Assembly: GCA_019240475.1 (NCBI GenBank)
Contig: JAFAYI010000034.1
Location: forward strand, 62,001 to 126,000
From: Acidobacteriaceae bacterium
Lineage (GTDB): Bacteria > Acidobacteriota > Terriglobia > Bryobacterales > Bryobacteraceae
Direction of reading: 5' to 3'
Length of the DNA stretch: 64,000 nt
The notes beneath the pieces are model-generated. The model had not been told where the DNA came from, ran no database searches, and was given only the letters and a program-made list of their open reading frames with translations. The translations under genes were made by a program, and so were the position numbers. Position 1 is the stretch's first letter. Each line of letters begins with the position of its first letter. Shown piece after piece: positions 44,780 through 53,746 of the stretch.

Positions 44780-45607
44780 TTACTCCTTCTTTCCATAACT
44801 CACCAGTTCGTCCACCGGCTTATGGGCGGCCCAGGCGATACCGCGGAGTAATGTTCTTTGGATCTGGTAATTCGAAAAGTTGGCGTAGATGTGTCCTTGC
44901 ATCCAGACGAACGCCCGGGCAGGCTGGCCGCCCGCGAGCGTATGTTCGTAGGTCCACATCTGCGGCACTATCTCTCCCTCGTGGCCCTGCGCGCTGTGAG
45001 TCGCGGCGATCCGGGCATTGGCCAGCACATGAATCGCGGGATCTTTTGCCCAGGTCATCTTGAAAAATGCCTCATCCAGGATCGTGAAATCCGACATGTC
45101 CTTCATGATCGGATCGGCCGCGTCCACAACCTGGTAGCGGACAGGCGCGTCCAGGGTGTAGTTCACCTCGCCATGCTTCTTGGCGCCGCCGAGCAGGGTT
45201 GCCAGATAGTCGGGGTCCGGCCCGCATAAGGAATCGTGGAAGTCCACGAGCCCGCCGCCGCGCTTAACGAACGCCTCCATGACCGGCCGCTCGCTTTCAA
45301 ATAGGTAGCCGGCGTCCCCTTTATAGATCACGACCACATCCGTGTGCTCCAGATCGGCGCTGCTCGGCGGGTGCAGCGCTCCATCCACTACCGCGCCGCG
45401 CTCGGTCAGGAGCTTGCTCCAGTCGGCCAGAAATTGCGGATAGTCGTGCTGTCCCGGGAGATGAGACTTGAGCCCCGCCCAGATATAGACGCGCATGCCA
45501 TTGGGGTTCTGCCCAGGCGGACGGGGCGCATTTTGCGGGCGGCCGTATCCCGACAACAAAAGCGAAAGAATCAGCACAGCAGGCAATCTGGAGGTTCTGC
45601 AATTCAT
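44780..45607 (-). CDS. Secreted ThuA-like domain protein
   Basis: This 275-residue product has a signal peptide (about 1-24) and a ThuA-type flavodoxin/glutamine-amidotransferase-like fold: YPQFLADWSKLLTERGAVVDGAL, TDVVVIYKGDAGYL, KRGGGLVDFHDSL and IQRTLLRGIAWAA near the end. The family (ThuA from trehalose use) is frequent in Acidobacteria and Planctomycetes and probably participates in carbohydrate metabolism. It sits 4 bases downstream of the Met-rich protein gene, so they may be co-transcribed. Confidence 0.8.
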   Translation of the reverse strand: MNCRTSRLPAVLILSLLLSGYGRPQNAPRPPGQNPNGMRVYIWAGLKSHLPGQHDYPQFLADWSKLLTERGAVVDGALHPPSSADLEHTDVVVIYKGDAGYLFESERPVMEAFVKRGGGLVDFHDSLCGPDPDYLATLLGGAKKHGEVNYTLDAPVRYQVVDAADPIMKDMSDFTILDEAFFKMTWAKDPAIHVLANARIAATHSAQGHEGEIVPQMWTYEHTLAGGQPARAFVWMQGHIYANFSNYQIQRTLLRGIAWAAHKPVDELVSYGKKE

Positions 45608-45611
45608 GTTT

Positions 45612-46952
45612 CTAGGCTCGCGGCTTCAATCTGAATCTCACAAACACATTGCCTCCAATCGGATGTTCTCCGTAGTAGGGCTTGATAGCGGCGGGTAGCG
45701 AATAAGCTTCTACATTCGCGCCCAGGCCGGTTTCTATGTGGCTAAAAAGGCCGATGTCTCGCGTGTACCCGAGAGTAAACTCGCCAACCCGGAAGGTGCT
45801 TCCATAGTAAGTATCGAGTAACTGCTCGATCAGCGGCTGACCTTCGAACAACTCGTCCTTATCCACCAGCTCCGTGCGGCCGGTAATGAAATTCTTTCGC
45901 TTGATGGGCAGAACCGACTCAAGCGTATAGGAATTCAAGTTACGCGCGGTGTAAGTATGATGGTCGCGGCCCCAGATGGCGCTCGTGGACCAGCTCCCGC
46001 CGGGCAGCGGCTTAGAGTATTCGACCGACGCAGTGCTTCTGGTTTGATCGCCGCGTTCGAGCAGTTCGGGATGCGCCAGATGCCCGACCGAAACCTGGGC
46101 TGCCCAGTTTTTGCCCGGAAGATACCAGAGCCGCGTAGACCAGGAGTTGATGGGACCCGTGTCGATGTTCCAGCGATTCTCATTCGGCTCGGCGCCATAG
46201 AAGCCGCTCGCCTCAAGCTTGAGCTGTTTATACGCGATTCCCGCCGTCACCACCTCGTCTGAGATGTGGGTCGCGTCCTGCCAGTGGTGCGCGAGGGGCG
46301 CTTGCGGCAGTTCCATGGCTGAGGCGCGGTGCGGATAGGCAATGGGTCCGAGCGCCGGGTCGCCCACTGGCGCGAAATAGAATTCGAGAGTCGTGCTCTC
46401 GCCGAGAGAGAGCGCATACTGAACGCCTAACGCCATGATGAAGTCGTGGGGGTGCTGCCCATCCTCGATCGGCTTGCCAAAAGCAGTTTCCCCGGTCTGG
46501 AACAGGAGCGGATAGCGGCGGTCCGTGATGGTCGCGGGCTCCAGGCTAAGCATGAGCTGAAACTCGAACGCGCCGTTGTTACCCGCCCGGCGCTCGAGAT
46601 TCGCCATGAACCAGTTCGTCGAATACAGCTTGTCGCCGCCGCGCGGGCCGGATTGCTGAGTGTCGTCTATAAACGCCTGAGCCATGAACATTCCGGTCCA
46701 CGAACCCAAGCGGTCCGTCACCATGGGCATCGGCCAGGAGGCCGGGTTCATGGCAGTCCCCGACATGTTCTGCATCAGAAACATTTCGGCAGCGTTCATC
46801 TGGGGCATCTGCATTCCCGGCATTGCCATTCCGGGCATCGACATTCCGCCGCTATCCTGCGCCCGCAGAGTCAAATGGAATGCGGCTCCGAGCATCACGG
46901 CGAGCGCAACAGCGCTCAAGCGGCGCCGGCTGCTCGACTCCGAGACATCCAT
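45612..46952 (-). CDS. Outer-membrane-like beta-barrel protein with Met-rich N-terminus
   Basis: This 446-residue protein has a signal peptide (about 10-31) followed by a striking methionine-rich stretch (GMSMPGMAMPGMQMPQM and more, about 35-65), then a long mainly beta region with aromatic girdle-like strands (TLEFYFAPVGDP, WSTRLWYLPGKN, FTLGYTRDIGLFSHIETG) ending in FVRFRLKPRA. It resembles outer-membrane barrels ending in an aromatic-flanked strand. The Met-rich segment suggests copper or silver binding, as in Met-rich periplasmic copper proteins; this is an inference. The start at 46952 is chosen because upstream codons overlap rsmE. Confidence 0.65.
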   Translation of the reverse strand: MDVSESSSRRRLSAVALAVMLGAAFHLTLRAQDSGGMSMPGMAMPGMQMPQMNAAEMFLMQNMSGTAMNPASWPMPMVTDRLGSWTGMFMAQAFIDDTQQSGPRGGDKLYSTNWFMANLERRAGNNGAFEFQLMLSLEPATITDRRYPLLFQTGETAFGKPIEDGQHPHDFIMALGVQYALSLGESTTLEFYFAPVGDPALGPIAYPHRASAMELPQAPLAHHWQDATHISDEVVTAGIAYKQLKLEASGFYGAEPNENRWNIDTGPINSWSTRLWYLPGKNWAAQVSVGHLAHPELLERGDQTRSTASVEYSKPLPGGSWSTSAIWGRDHHTYTARNLNSYTLESVLPIKRKNFITGRTELVDKDELFEGQPLIEQLLDTYYGSTFRVGEFTLGYTRDIGLFSHIETGLGANVEAYSLPAAIKPYYGEHPIGGNVFVRFRLKPRA

Positions 46953-46992
46953 TTCGACCGATTGTACTAGCCGCGTCTCGTAAAATAGCCCG

Positions 46993-47754
46993 ATGGCCCG
47001 ACGGCGTTTCTTTGTCCCGGGGATCCGCCGCGGGGGCGCCGAACTGACCGGCCGCGAGGCCGAGCACCTGGTTCGCGTGCTGCGGGCCGAGCCGGGCCAG
47101 ATACACGAGATTTCCGATAACCGCGACCTGTACCTGGCCGAAATAGACGTTGCTAGGAAATCCCTGGTGTCCTTCCGTGTCCTCGAGAAGTTGGACACCC
47201 CTGCCCCTGCTGTCCAGGTGTGTCTGCTGGCTGCCCTCATCAAGTTCGAACGGTTCGAATGGCTGATCGAGAAGGCCACCGAACTTGGAGTGTCGGCTAT
47301 CCAACCAATCGAGACGATTCGAACCGAAAAGGGGCTGGCGAAGGCCGCTCACCAGCGGAGGAGCCGCTGGGAAAAGATCGCGCTCGAAGCGAGCCAGCAG
47401 TCTCGCCGAGCCCATCTGCCGCGCGTCGAGCTGCCATTTCGTTTAGAAAGATGCACGCAAATCGATGCGAGTGTGCGTTTGATGCTCGATGAGAGTTCGG
47501 GCGCGCCGCCGATCTTAGGCTGCCTGCCCCAGGAACGGAAGGCTTCCGATCATGTGGCGCTGCTCTTAGGGCCGGAGGGTGGGTGGACCGACCAGGAGCG
47601 CGAATGGGCCAGCGGCGAAGGTTGGACGGGCTGCTCGCTGGGACCGAATGTGCTTCGCACCGAGACCGCCGGGTTGGCCGCGCTAGCGGTCATCCAAGCT
47701 GCTTGGGCACCACAGCGGCCTGAACCGGACGCGCCCCCACCGGAACAACCGTGA
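46993..47754 (+). CDS. rsmE: 16S rRNA (uracil1498-N3)-methyltransferase RsmE
   Basis: RsmE is a SPOUT methyltransferase. This 253-residue protein has a PUA-like N-terminus (RRRFFVPGIRRGG..LTGREAEHLVRVLRAEPGQ), FEWLIEKATELGVSAIQPIETIRTE, and the SAM-binding knot LLLGPEGGWTDQE with SLGPNVLRTETAGLAALAVI. Length is normal. It is divergent from the Met-rich protein gene (40 bases between starts) and its 3' end overlaps the beta-propeller gene on the other strand by 65 bases. Confidence 0.96.
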   Translation: MARRRFFVPGIRRGGAELTGREAEHLVRVLRAEPGQIHEISDNRDLYLAEIDVARKSLVSFRVLEKLDTPAPAVQVCLLAALIKFERFEWLIEKATELGVSAIQPIETIRTEKGLAKAAHQRRSRWEKIALEASQQSRRAHLPRVELPFRLERCTQIDASVRLMLDESSGAPPILGCLPQERKASDHVALLLGPEGGWTDQEREWASGEGWTGCSLGPNVLRTETAGLAALAVIQAAWAPQRPEPDAPPPEQP

Positions 47755-48799
47755 ACAGCGACGCTCCCGATTTGTTGCGATTGGCCTGAATGCCTTGGAT
47801 ATAAATGACGGCCATATCCCCGGAGAGCTCCTCAAGGACCAGCGCGAACTGGTTATCCGGCGTAACGGCGATGTAGTTCGGCTTCTGTCCGACCTGGACG
47901 ATGCCGATGACCTTTCGGGTGTCCACATTTAAGATGCAGACGTCGGAGCCGCTGTGGCTCGCCACGAAGAGATAGGCCGGATCGGCCGAGCACGCCATCG
48001 TCCCTGGATCGCGCCCGGCGAGGACGGTTTGTTCCACCTCAAGCGTGTCGTATGGGAAAACGATGGCAACGGCGTCCATGCCGTCGCCCGAAACGAATAG
48101 CTGTCCGGCATCGGAATTGAAGCAGAGGTTTTCGGGCGCCATTCCCAAGGGCAACTCGGCAATCGATTGCAGGCCGGGAACCTGGAACGCCGCCAAGGAG
48201 TGGTCGTAGAGGCTTGCAACCAGAAGAAGCTGGCCGTCGGCGCGAAAGCGCAAGGCCCCGATCTGGCCGGGGATCTGGGCGCGCCAGCTCTGGCCGGTCT
48301 CCAGGTGAAAGAGCTCTACCCCGCCCTGAGCGCCGGTGGAAACGGCCGCATAGCCGGTTGGGGAGACGTCGAGCGCGAGCGGTTCGCCCCCGAGCTTGAA
48401 CCGCCGGACGATCTTGCGGGCCGCCGCGTCGGCGACGATCAGCTCCCGAGCCTTGCCGGTTAGCGCGGCGAATCGCGTCTGATCGGGCATGGCGCAGATG
48501 GCCGAGACTTCGTCGGAGAGCCGGAAGCCGGCCGCGCGCCTCAGCTCCGCATCGAGCAGGTGAACGCTGCCGGTCTCGGGAGTCAACACGAGGCTCGCAT
48601 TCCGCATGGGCACGATGGACGACGGGGAGGCGCCAACATCGATCTGCTTGACTAGCCGGAAGCTACTCAGATCCACCGCCGCGACGCTGTTCTCGCCCGC
48701 GGTGGCGATGAGAGCGTAGCCCGAGTAACCGGTCGGTTTCCTGCGCGCGCAGGCGCTCAGCATGGCGAAAGAAAGCCAGGCGCGGCGCGTCATTTTCAT
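47690..48799 (-). CDS. YncE-like beta-propeller lipoprotein
   Basis: This 369-residue protein has an N-terminal lipobox-like LSAC (Cys about residue 17) and about seven YVTN/YncE-type blades, such as YALIATAGENSVAAVDLSSFRLVKQIDVG and AYLFVASHSGSDVCILNVDTRKVIGIVQVG. Such propellers are periplasmic or surface binding scaffolds; ligand unknown. Its start is 37 bases from the divergent mreB start, so both promoters must share that gap. The gene's end overlaps rsmE by 65 bases. Confidence 0.8.
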   Translation of the reverse strand: MKMTRRAWLSFAMLSACARRKPTGYSGYALIATAGENSVAAVDLSSFRLVKQIDVGASPSSIVPMRNASLVLTPETGSVHLLDAELRRAAGFRLSDEVSAICAMPDQTRFAALTGKARELIVADAAARKIVRRFKLGGEPLALDVSPTGYAAVSTGAQGGVELFHLETGQSWRAQIPGQIGALRFRADGQLLLVASLYDHSLAAFQVPGLQSIAELPLGMAPENLCFNSDAGQLFVSGDGMDAVAIVFPYDTLEVEQTVLAGRDPGTMACSADPAYLFVASHSGSDVCILNVDTRKVIGIVQVGQKPNYIAVTPDNQFALVLEELSGDMAVIYIQGIQANRNKSGASLFTVVPVGARPVQAAVVPKQLG

Positions 48800-48836
48800 A
48801 TGCTCGGAATCCGTCCTCTCATGTTACGCTCGGGAT

Positions 48837-49862
48837 TTGAATTTCAGGTCCGTCTTCAGTCTTATCTCTTCCGATCTTGCTATCGATCTAGGGACCGCCA
48901 ACACATTGGTGTTCGCGAAAGGGAAAGGCATAGTTGTCAACGAGCCTTCGATTGTCGCCATCAACAAGAACAACGGAGAAATCGAGGCGGTCGGCCGGGA
49001 GGCCAAGGAGATGGTGGGCCGCACGCCCGGCAACATTGTCGCCATTCGCCCGATGAAAGACGGCGTTATCGCCGATTTCAAGGTCACCGAGCGGATGTTG
49101 AACTACTTCATCCAAAAAGCGCACGGGCGCAAGATGCTGGTGCACCCGCGCATAGTAATTGGCGTGCCGAGCGAGATTACGCAGGTGGAAAAGCGCGCGG
49201 TGAGCGAGTCGGCTTATCGCGCCAAGGCAAGCGAAGTGCACCTGGTGGAGCAGGCCATGGTGGCGGCCATAGGCGCCGGGTTGCCTATTACGGAGCCGTC
49301 GGGCAACATGGTGGTCGACATCGGCGGAGGCACCACGGACGTGGCGGTGATTTCGCTTTCGGGCATCGTCTATTCGCGATCGGTCCGCGTGGCGGGAAAC
49401 GAAATGGACGACGCCATCATGAACTACCTGAAGCGGAAATACAACCTGCTGATCGGCGAGCGAACCGCCGAGCAGATCAAGATCCAGATCGGCTCAGCGT
49501 ATCCGCTGGAACGGCCGCTGACGATGGAGATCAAAGGCCGTAATCTGATTGAAGGCGTTCCAAGAACCGTCACGATTGAAGACAGCGAAATTCGGGAAGC
49601 TTTGGCGGATTGCGTGGCCACTATCTGCAACGCCATACGGGTGGCTCTCGAACGCACGCCGCCTGAAATCAGCGCCGATATCAGCGACCGGGGGATTGTG
49701 CTGACCGGGGGAGGCGCTCTGATCAAGAATTTCGACCGGCGCATTCGGGAAGACACGGGCCTGCCGGTTTCGATCGCGGAAGATCCGCTTGCTTCGGTTG
49801 TGCTGGGCACGGGCAAAATGTTGACAGACTTCAAACTTTTGCGGCGAATCGCAATTGAATAG
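48837..49862 (+). CDS. mreB: Rod shape-determining protein MreB
   Basis: MreB is the actin-like filament that directs cell elongation. The core is intact: SSDLAIDLGTANTLVFAKGKGIVVNEPSIVAI, VIGVPSEITQVEKRAV, VVDIGGGTTDVAVISL and GIVLTGGGALIKNFD. The start I favour is the TTG at 48837, giving LNFRSVFSLISSDLAIDLGT with the amphipathic N-terminal segment of bacterial MreB; the ATG at 48762 lies inside the divergent gene. It is first of the mreBCD-mrdA-rodA block, with a 92-base gap to mreC. Confidence 0.95.
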   Translation: MNFRSVFSLISSDLAIDLGTANTLVFAKGKGIVVNEPSIVAINKNNGEIEAVGREAKEMVGRTPGNIVAIRPMKDGVIADFKVTERMLNYFIQKAHGRKMLVHPRIVIGVPSEITQVEKRAVSESAYRAKASEVHLVEQAMVAAIGAGLPITEPSGNMVVDIGGGTTDVAVISLSGIVYSRSVRVAGNEMDDAIMNYLKRKYNLLIGERTAEQIKIQIGSAYPLERPLTMEIKGRNLIEGVPRTVTIEDSEIREALADCVATICNAIRVALERTPPEISADISDRGIVLTGGGALIKNFDRRIREDTGLPVSIAEDPLASVVLGTGKMLTDFKLLRRIAIE

Positions 49863-49954
49863 CCGAGCGCAGAGAGCGGCGGCGGCCGTTGGGCGCGATT
49901 AAAAGAGAACCTTGGCACGGTCGCCCGCACCCCTTACAGTAGGTAGAGGAAGCA

Positions 49955-51238
49955 ATGGAAGCCCTGCTGAGCCGGTACCGTAATCTGACGGTGCTGCTCG
50001 TCGTTGTCGTCGCACAGCTTCTCTATTTGGCTTATCAGGTCAGGACCAACCGGGATGAACGCCTGATTCGGGTTTGGGCGGTCACGGCTGTCACGCCCAT
50101 GGCGGGGGCGGTGGAAACCATCCGGCGCAACACAATTGGATTCTTACAGGACTATTTCATTCTGCTGGACGTTCGCGAGCAGAACCGGAAACTTAAGTCC
50201 GATAACGACCGGTTGCGGCTCGAAAACGTCTACTTCCGAAACCAGCTTCGAACCGCGGAACATGCGACCGCCCTTACGAAATTCCAGGCACAATCGCCAT
50301 CGAAGACCATCGCCGCCCGGGTGATCGGCAACAGCACGGTCGCGACAGCCAAGGCCGTGTTCATCGATCGGGGCTCGACGAGCGAAGTCGAAAAGGGAAT
50401 GGCGGTGGTGACGCCGGATGGGATCGTAGGCAAGGTGGTCGCGGTTTATCCGCTGGTCTCGCAGGTGCTGCTGATTACGGATCCGACATTCAAAGTGGGG
50501 GTCGAATCGCAGAAGAACCATATACACGGGGTGCTGAATTGCGGGGGCGGCAAGTGTTCCGTCGAGCAGATTCAAAACGAAGACAAGCTGTCGGCGGGCG
50601 AATGGTTTTTCACCTCCGGCGAGGACCGCATTTTCCCGAAAGGCTTTCCCGTTGGAACGGCCGTTTCGGTGCAGCCCGGGCAAGGCATGAAGGACGTGAA
50701 GCTGAACCTGAGCGGAGCGCCGGGGGGCGCGGAGGAGGTGCTGGTGGTGCTGCAGGGCGCGCACCAAGCGATCCCCGCGGCGCCAGCGGAAGAAGACACG
50801 GCGACCAAGAGCATGCCGGCCCCTCCAGCTGAAAGCACCAGCACGGAGGCGCAGACCACCAAACCGCAAACGGAGGCCGACAAGATCCGGGAGAAATACG
50901 ACGCTCTCGGCAAAGAGCAGAAACATGAGTATGGGTCGTACACGTCGAACGTTCCGAACTTCAACTTGAAGACGCCGGCGCAAGGGACGCAAGGGCAGGC
51001 GTCGCCATCGCAGGCAGGGGCGGCCGTTGCAAGCGCATCGCCCGCGCCGAAGAATCCAGAGGGCCAATCCGCTTCCGCTCGAAACGGAACGCTGGGCAGT
51101 TCCACGGCGCCGACGGCGGCGGCGCGAACCCGGACGACCACTGCGAGCGGCCCCGTTCTTCCGCTGGGCGCGCCTCGTCACAAGGCTGCCCCCGCCAGCG
51201 GGCAGAACTCTTCTCCGACGCCAGTTCCGCCGCAATGA
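49955..51238 (+). CDS. mreC: Rod shape-determining protein MreC
   Basis: MreC links MreB to the periplasmic elongasome. This 427-residue protein has an N-terminal signal anchor (LTVLLVVVVAQLLYLAYQV), a coiled-coil (LDVREQNRKLKSDNDRLRLENVYFRNQL), the beta-rich MreC core (AARVIGNSTVATAKAVFIDRG, VTPDGIVGKVVAVYPLVSQVLLITDP, EWFFTSGEDRIFPKGFPVGTAV) and a ~150-residue Ala/Pro/Thr-rich disordered tail not seen in short MreC. The stop overlaps the mreD start by ATGA. Confidence 0.94.
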   Translation: MEALLSRYRNLTVLLVVVVAQLLYLAYQVRTNRDERLIRVWAVTAVTPMAGAVETIRRNTIGFLQDYFILLDVREQNRKLKSDNDRLRLENVYFRNQLRTAEHATALTKFQAQSPSKTIAARVIGNSTVATAKAVFIDRGSTSEVEKGMAVVTPDGIVGKVVAVYPLVSQVLLITDPTFKVGVESQKNHIHGVLNCGGGKCSVEQIQNEDKLSAGEWFFTSGEDRIFPKGFPVGTAVSVQPGQGMKDVKLNLSGAPGGAEEVLVVLQGAHQAIPAAPAEEDTATKSMPAPPAESTSTEAQTTKPQTEADKIREKYDALGKEQKHEYGSYTSNVPNFNLKTPAQGTQGQASPSQAGAAVASASPAPKNPEGQSASARNGTLGSSTAPTAAARTRTTTASGPVLPLGAPRHKAAPASGQNSSPTPVPPQ

Positions 51239-51786
51239 TGAACGAAACCAGCGATCAACTGCTGACGGCCCGGCCGGTTGCCGAGAGTTGGTTCAATCGT
51301 TTTCAGGTAGTCGCACTCGCGGCTCTTACGCTGATCGCGGTTGTCGGCAAGTTCTATTTGCCGCGGCTGATACCGAATACGGAATGGCTGGAGCTGCCGC
51401 TACTGTTGACGGTTTATTTCGGCTTGATGCGGCGCAGCCCGATTGCGTCGCTGTTCTTCGGAGCGTTTGTGGGCCTGGCCGAAGATTCGCTTTCGCCCGC
51501 CAACATTCCAATCGGCATGTACGGCATCACCAAGACCTTGGTTGGCTACTTCGCCGCCTCCGTGAGCCTGCGCTTCAACGTGGAAAGCTCCTTCATAAGG
51601 ATGGTGCTCTGCTTCTTCTTTTACTTTTTTCACGCTTTTTTCTACTGGATCATGCGCCGCGCGCTGCTAGGGCAAGTGGTGCCGTTCGATCCACAAGAAA
51701 CGTTCGTGCATGGAGCATTGAATGCGGTAATTGCTATTCCGCTGTTCGCAATGCTCGATAGAATGAAACTAGCGGGGGCGGCTTAG
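51235..51786 (+). CDS. mreD: Rod shape-determining protein MreD
   Basis: This 183-residue inner-membrane protein has five predicted helices (about residues 24-44, 48-63, 72-85, 95-113 and 121-139). It includes LMRRSPIASLFFGAFVGLAEDSLSPANIPIGMYGITKTLVGY, a pattern of the MreD family. It overlaps mreC by ATGA and is 37 bases from the PBP2 gene. It completes the MreBCD membrane complex. Confidence 0.88.
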   Translation: MMNETSDQLLTARPVAESWFNRFQVVALAALTLIAVVGKFYLPRLIPNTEWLELPLLLTVYFGLMRRSPIASLFFGAFVGLAEDSLSPANIPIGMYGITKTLVGYFAASVSLRFNVESSFIRMVLCFFFYFFHAFFYWIMRRALLGQVVPFDPQETFVHGALNAVIAIPLFAMLDRMKLAGAA

Positions 51787-51823
51787 CTCTCGCGAAGCGG
51801 CCTGCAAGACTCGGACAGCATTC

Positions 51824-53746
51824 GTGGCAATTCTTCAGAGCGAGCACCGGCGGGACGAGGAGATTACCCCGGACCGGCTGCTGCGCGACAAGCCTAATAG
51901 CGCATCGGGGAAGGTCGCGGTTTTCCAGTATCTGACGGCGGCTGTTTTTGTCTTCCTGGTTTCCGGCTTCTGGAAGCTGCAGGTTCAGAATCCAGACGTT
52001 TACAGCGAGGCGGCCGAGCGCAACCGCATCAAGAGCACGCCGATCCTGGCGCCGCGGGGGAAGATTCTGGATCGCGACGGGCGCGTGATTGTCGATAACA
52101 AGGCTTCTTATTCGCTGCTGCTCAATCGCGACGAGATCAAGCCGGAACACTTGCCGGCGATCGCGGAGGCGCTGCAACTGGATTACAGCGAGCTTGCCAA
52201 GAAGATCCGGCGCATGGGCAACACGCCGCAGATCATTATCAAAGACCAGTTGACGCGCGATGAAATTGCCTGGGTGGAGTCGCATCAGGATTCGGAGACG
52301 TATCCGGAGATGCAACTTATTAAAGCGTGGCGGAGGCAATACCCGCAGGATGGGTTTGCCGCGCACGTAGCCGGGTACGTGGGCGAGATCAGCGAAGCGG
52401 AATTGGACTCGCCGCAGTTCATCGATTACCATCAGGGCGACATTATCGGCAAGGACGGGCTCGAACGCGAGTATGACCATACGCTGCGGGGAGTGGACGG
52501 GCAGCAGCGGGTGTTGGTCGACAACATGGGACGGGAGCGCCAGACCGATACGACGCAGGAGGCGGTTCCGGGGAAGGACCTGCACACGACCATCGATCTG
52601 GATTTGCAGGCTGTGGCGGAGTTGTCGATGGAGGGGAAGAGAGGCGCGGTGGTGGCGCTGGACCCGCGGAACGGCGAGGTATTGGCGATGGTCAGCCGGC
52701 CGGCTTTCGATCCCAATAAATTCACCGGGCGCATTACGCGGGACGATTGGAACGAGATCGCCAACGATCCGCACAAGCCGCTGATGAATCGAGCGATTCA
52801 GGCCGAGTTGGCGCCGGGCTCGACGTTTAAGCCGATTACCGCACTGGCGGGGCTCGAAACGGGGGTGATCGACGCCACGACGCAATTCCACTGCCCGGGG
52901 GGCGCCACGTTTTACGGTCACTACTTCGGGTGCTGGAGGAAGGGCGGGCACGGAACAGTCGCGCTGCATTACGGAATCGAGCAGTCCTGCGACGTGTTCT
53001 TCTACAACGTCGCCAACAGGCTGGGGATCGACCGCCTGGCGCAGTATGCCGAGCTAGCCGGCTTCGGACACAAGACCGGGATCGACTTGCCGAACGAGCG
53101 AGAAAGCACGATGCCTTCCACGCGTTGGAAGATGCGAATGTTCCGGCAAAAGTGGTATGCGGGCGAAACGATTTCGGTAGGGATCGGTCAGGGCGCGATC
53201 ACGGTTTCCCCGCTTGAATTGGCGGCGGCGCTGGGAGGTCTTGGGGTGGGGGGACATTGGTATCAGCCTCACCTGGTGAAAACGACTCCGCCGAAGTTAC
53301 TGCGGGAAGGAAATTTCAATCCCGAGAACGTGCAGCAAGTGGTTTCGGGCATGTATGCGGTGGTGAACGAAGGCGGCACGGGGCACGTGGCGCAGTTGCC
53401 GAATATCAAGGTTTGCGGCAAGACGGGGACCGCGCAGCTTGCTTCGAACCAGGTGCTGAAGGGAACGAAGCTCGGGCAATCGATGAAGGACAACGCGTGG
53501 TTTGTCGGGTTCGCGCCGATGGAGGGACCGCAGATCGTGGTGGCCACGTTGTTCGAAAATGGAGAGCACGGCCAGTACGCCGCTCCCATGGTGCGCGACG
53601 TAATGAAAGCCTATTTCGATAAGAAAGCGCGAGCGGCGGAAGCGCAGAATGCGCGTTTGCGGCCGGCCGGGCCGCGCGTAGATTCAAAGGCCGCGCAACC
53701 CGCCATGGCCGCGCTCGCAGTTCCCGGGCCGGGAGGCGGCGAGTAG
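51824..53746 (+). CDS. mrdA: Penicillin-binding protein 2 (elongasome transpeptidase)
   Basis: This 640-residue class B PBP cross-links peptidoglycan during elongation. It starts at a GTG. Residues 30-52 are a signal anchor. The N-terminal dimerisation domain has APRGKILDRDGRVIVDN, and the transpeptidase domain has STFK (Ser333), SCD (IEQSCDVFFYN) and KTGT (VCGKTGTAQ), all intact. It lies between mreD and rodA, and its stop overlaps the rodA start by one base. The last ~40 residues are Ala/Pro-rich. Confidence 0.95.
   Translation: MAILQSEHRRDEEITPDRLLRDKPNSASGKVAVFQYLTAAVFVFLVSGFWKLQVQNPDVYSEAAERNRIKSTPILAPRGKILDRDGRVIVDNKASYSLLLNRDEIKPEHLPAIAEALQLDYSELAKKIRRMGNTPQIIIKDQLTRDEIAWVESHQDSETYPEMQLIKAWRRQYPQDGFAAHVAGYVGEISEAELDSPQFIDYHQGDIIGKDGLEREYDHTLRGVDGQQRVLVDNMGRERQTDTTQEAVPGKDLHTTIDLDLQAVAELSMEGKRGAVVALDPRNGEVLAMVSRPAFDPNKFTGRITRDDWNEIANDPHKPLMNRAIQAELAPGSTFKPITALAGLETGVIDATTQFHCPGGATFYGHYFGCWRKGGHGTVALHYGIEQSCDVFFYNVANRLGIDRLAQYAELAGFGHKTGIDLPNERESTMPSTRWKMRMFRQKWYAGETISVGIGQGAITVSPLELAAALGGLGVGGHWYQPHLVKTTPPKLLREGNFNPENVQQVVSGMYAVVNEGGTGHVAQLPNIKVCGKTGTAQLASNQVLKGTKLGQSMKDNAWFVGFAPMEGPQIVVATLFENGEHGQYAAPMVRDVMKAYFDKKARAAEAQNARLRPAGPRVDSKAAQPAMAALAVPGPGGGE

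Noticed and set aside
50144..51235. Minus-strand frame opposite mreC
   Set aside because: Shadow of the mreC Ala/Pro tail; Arg-rich composition typical of antisense frames.
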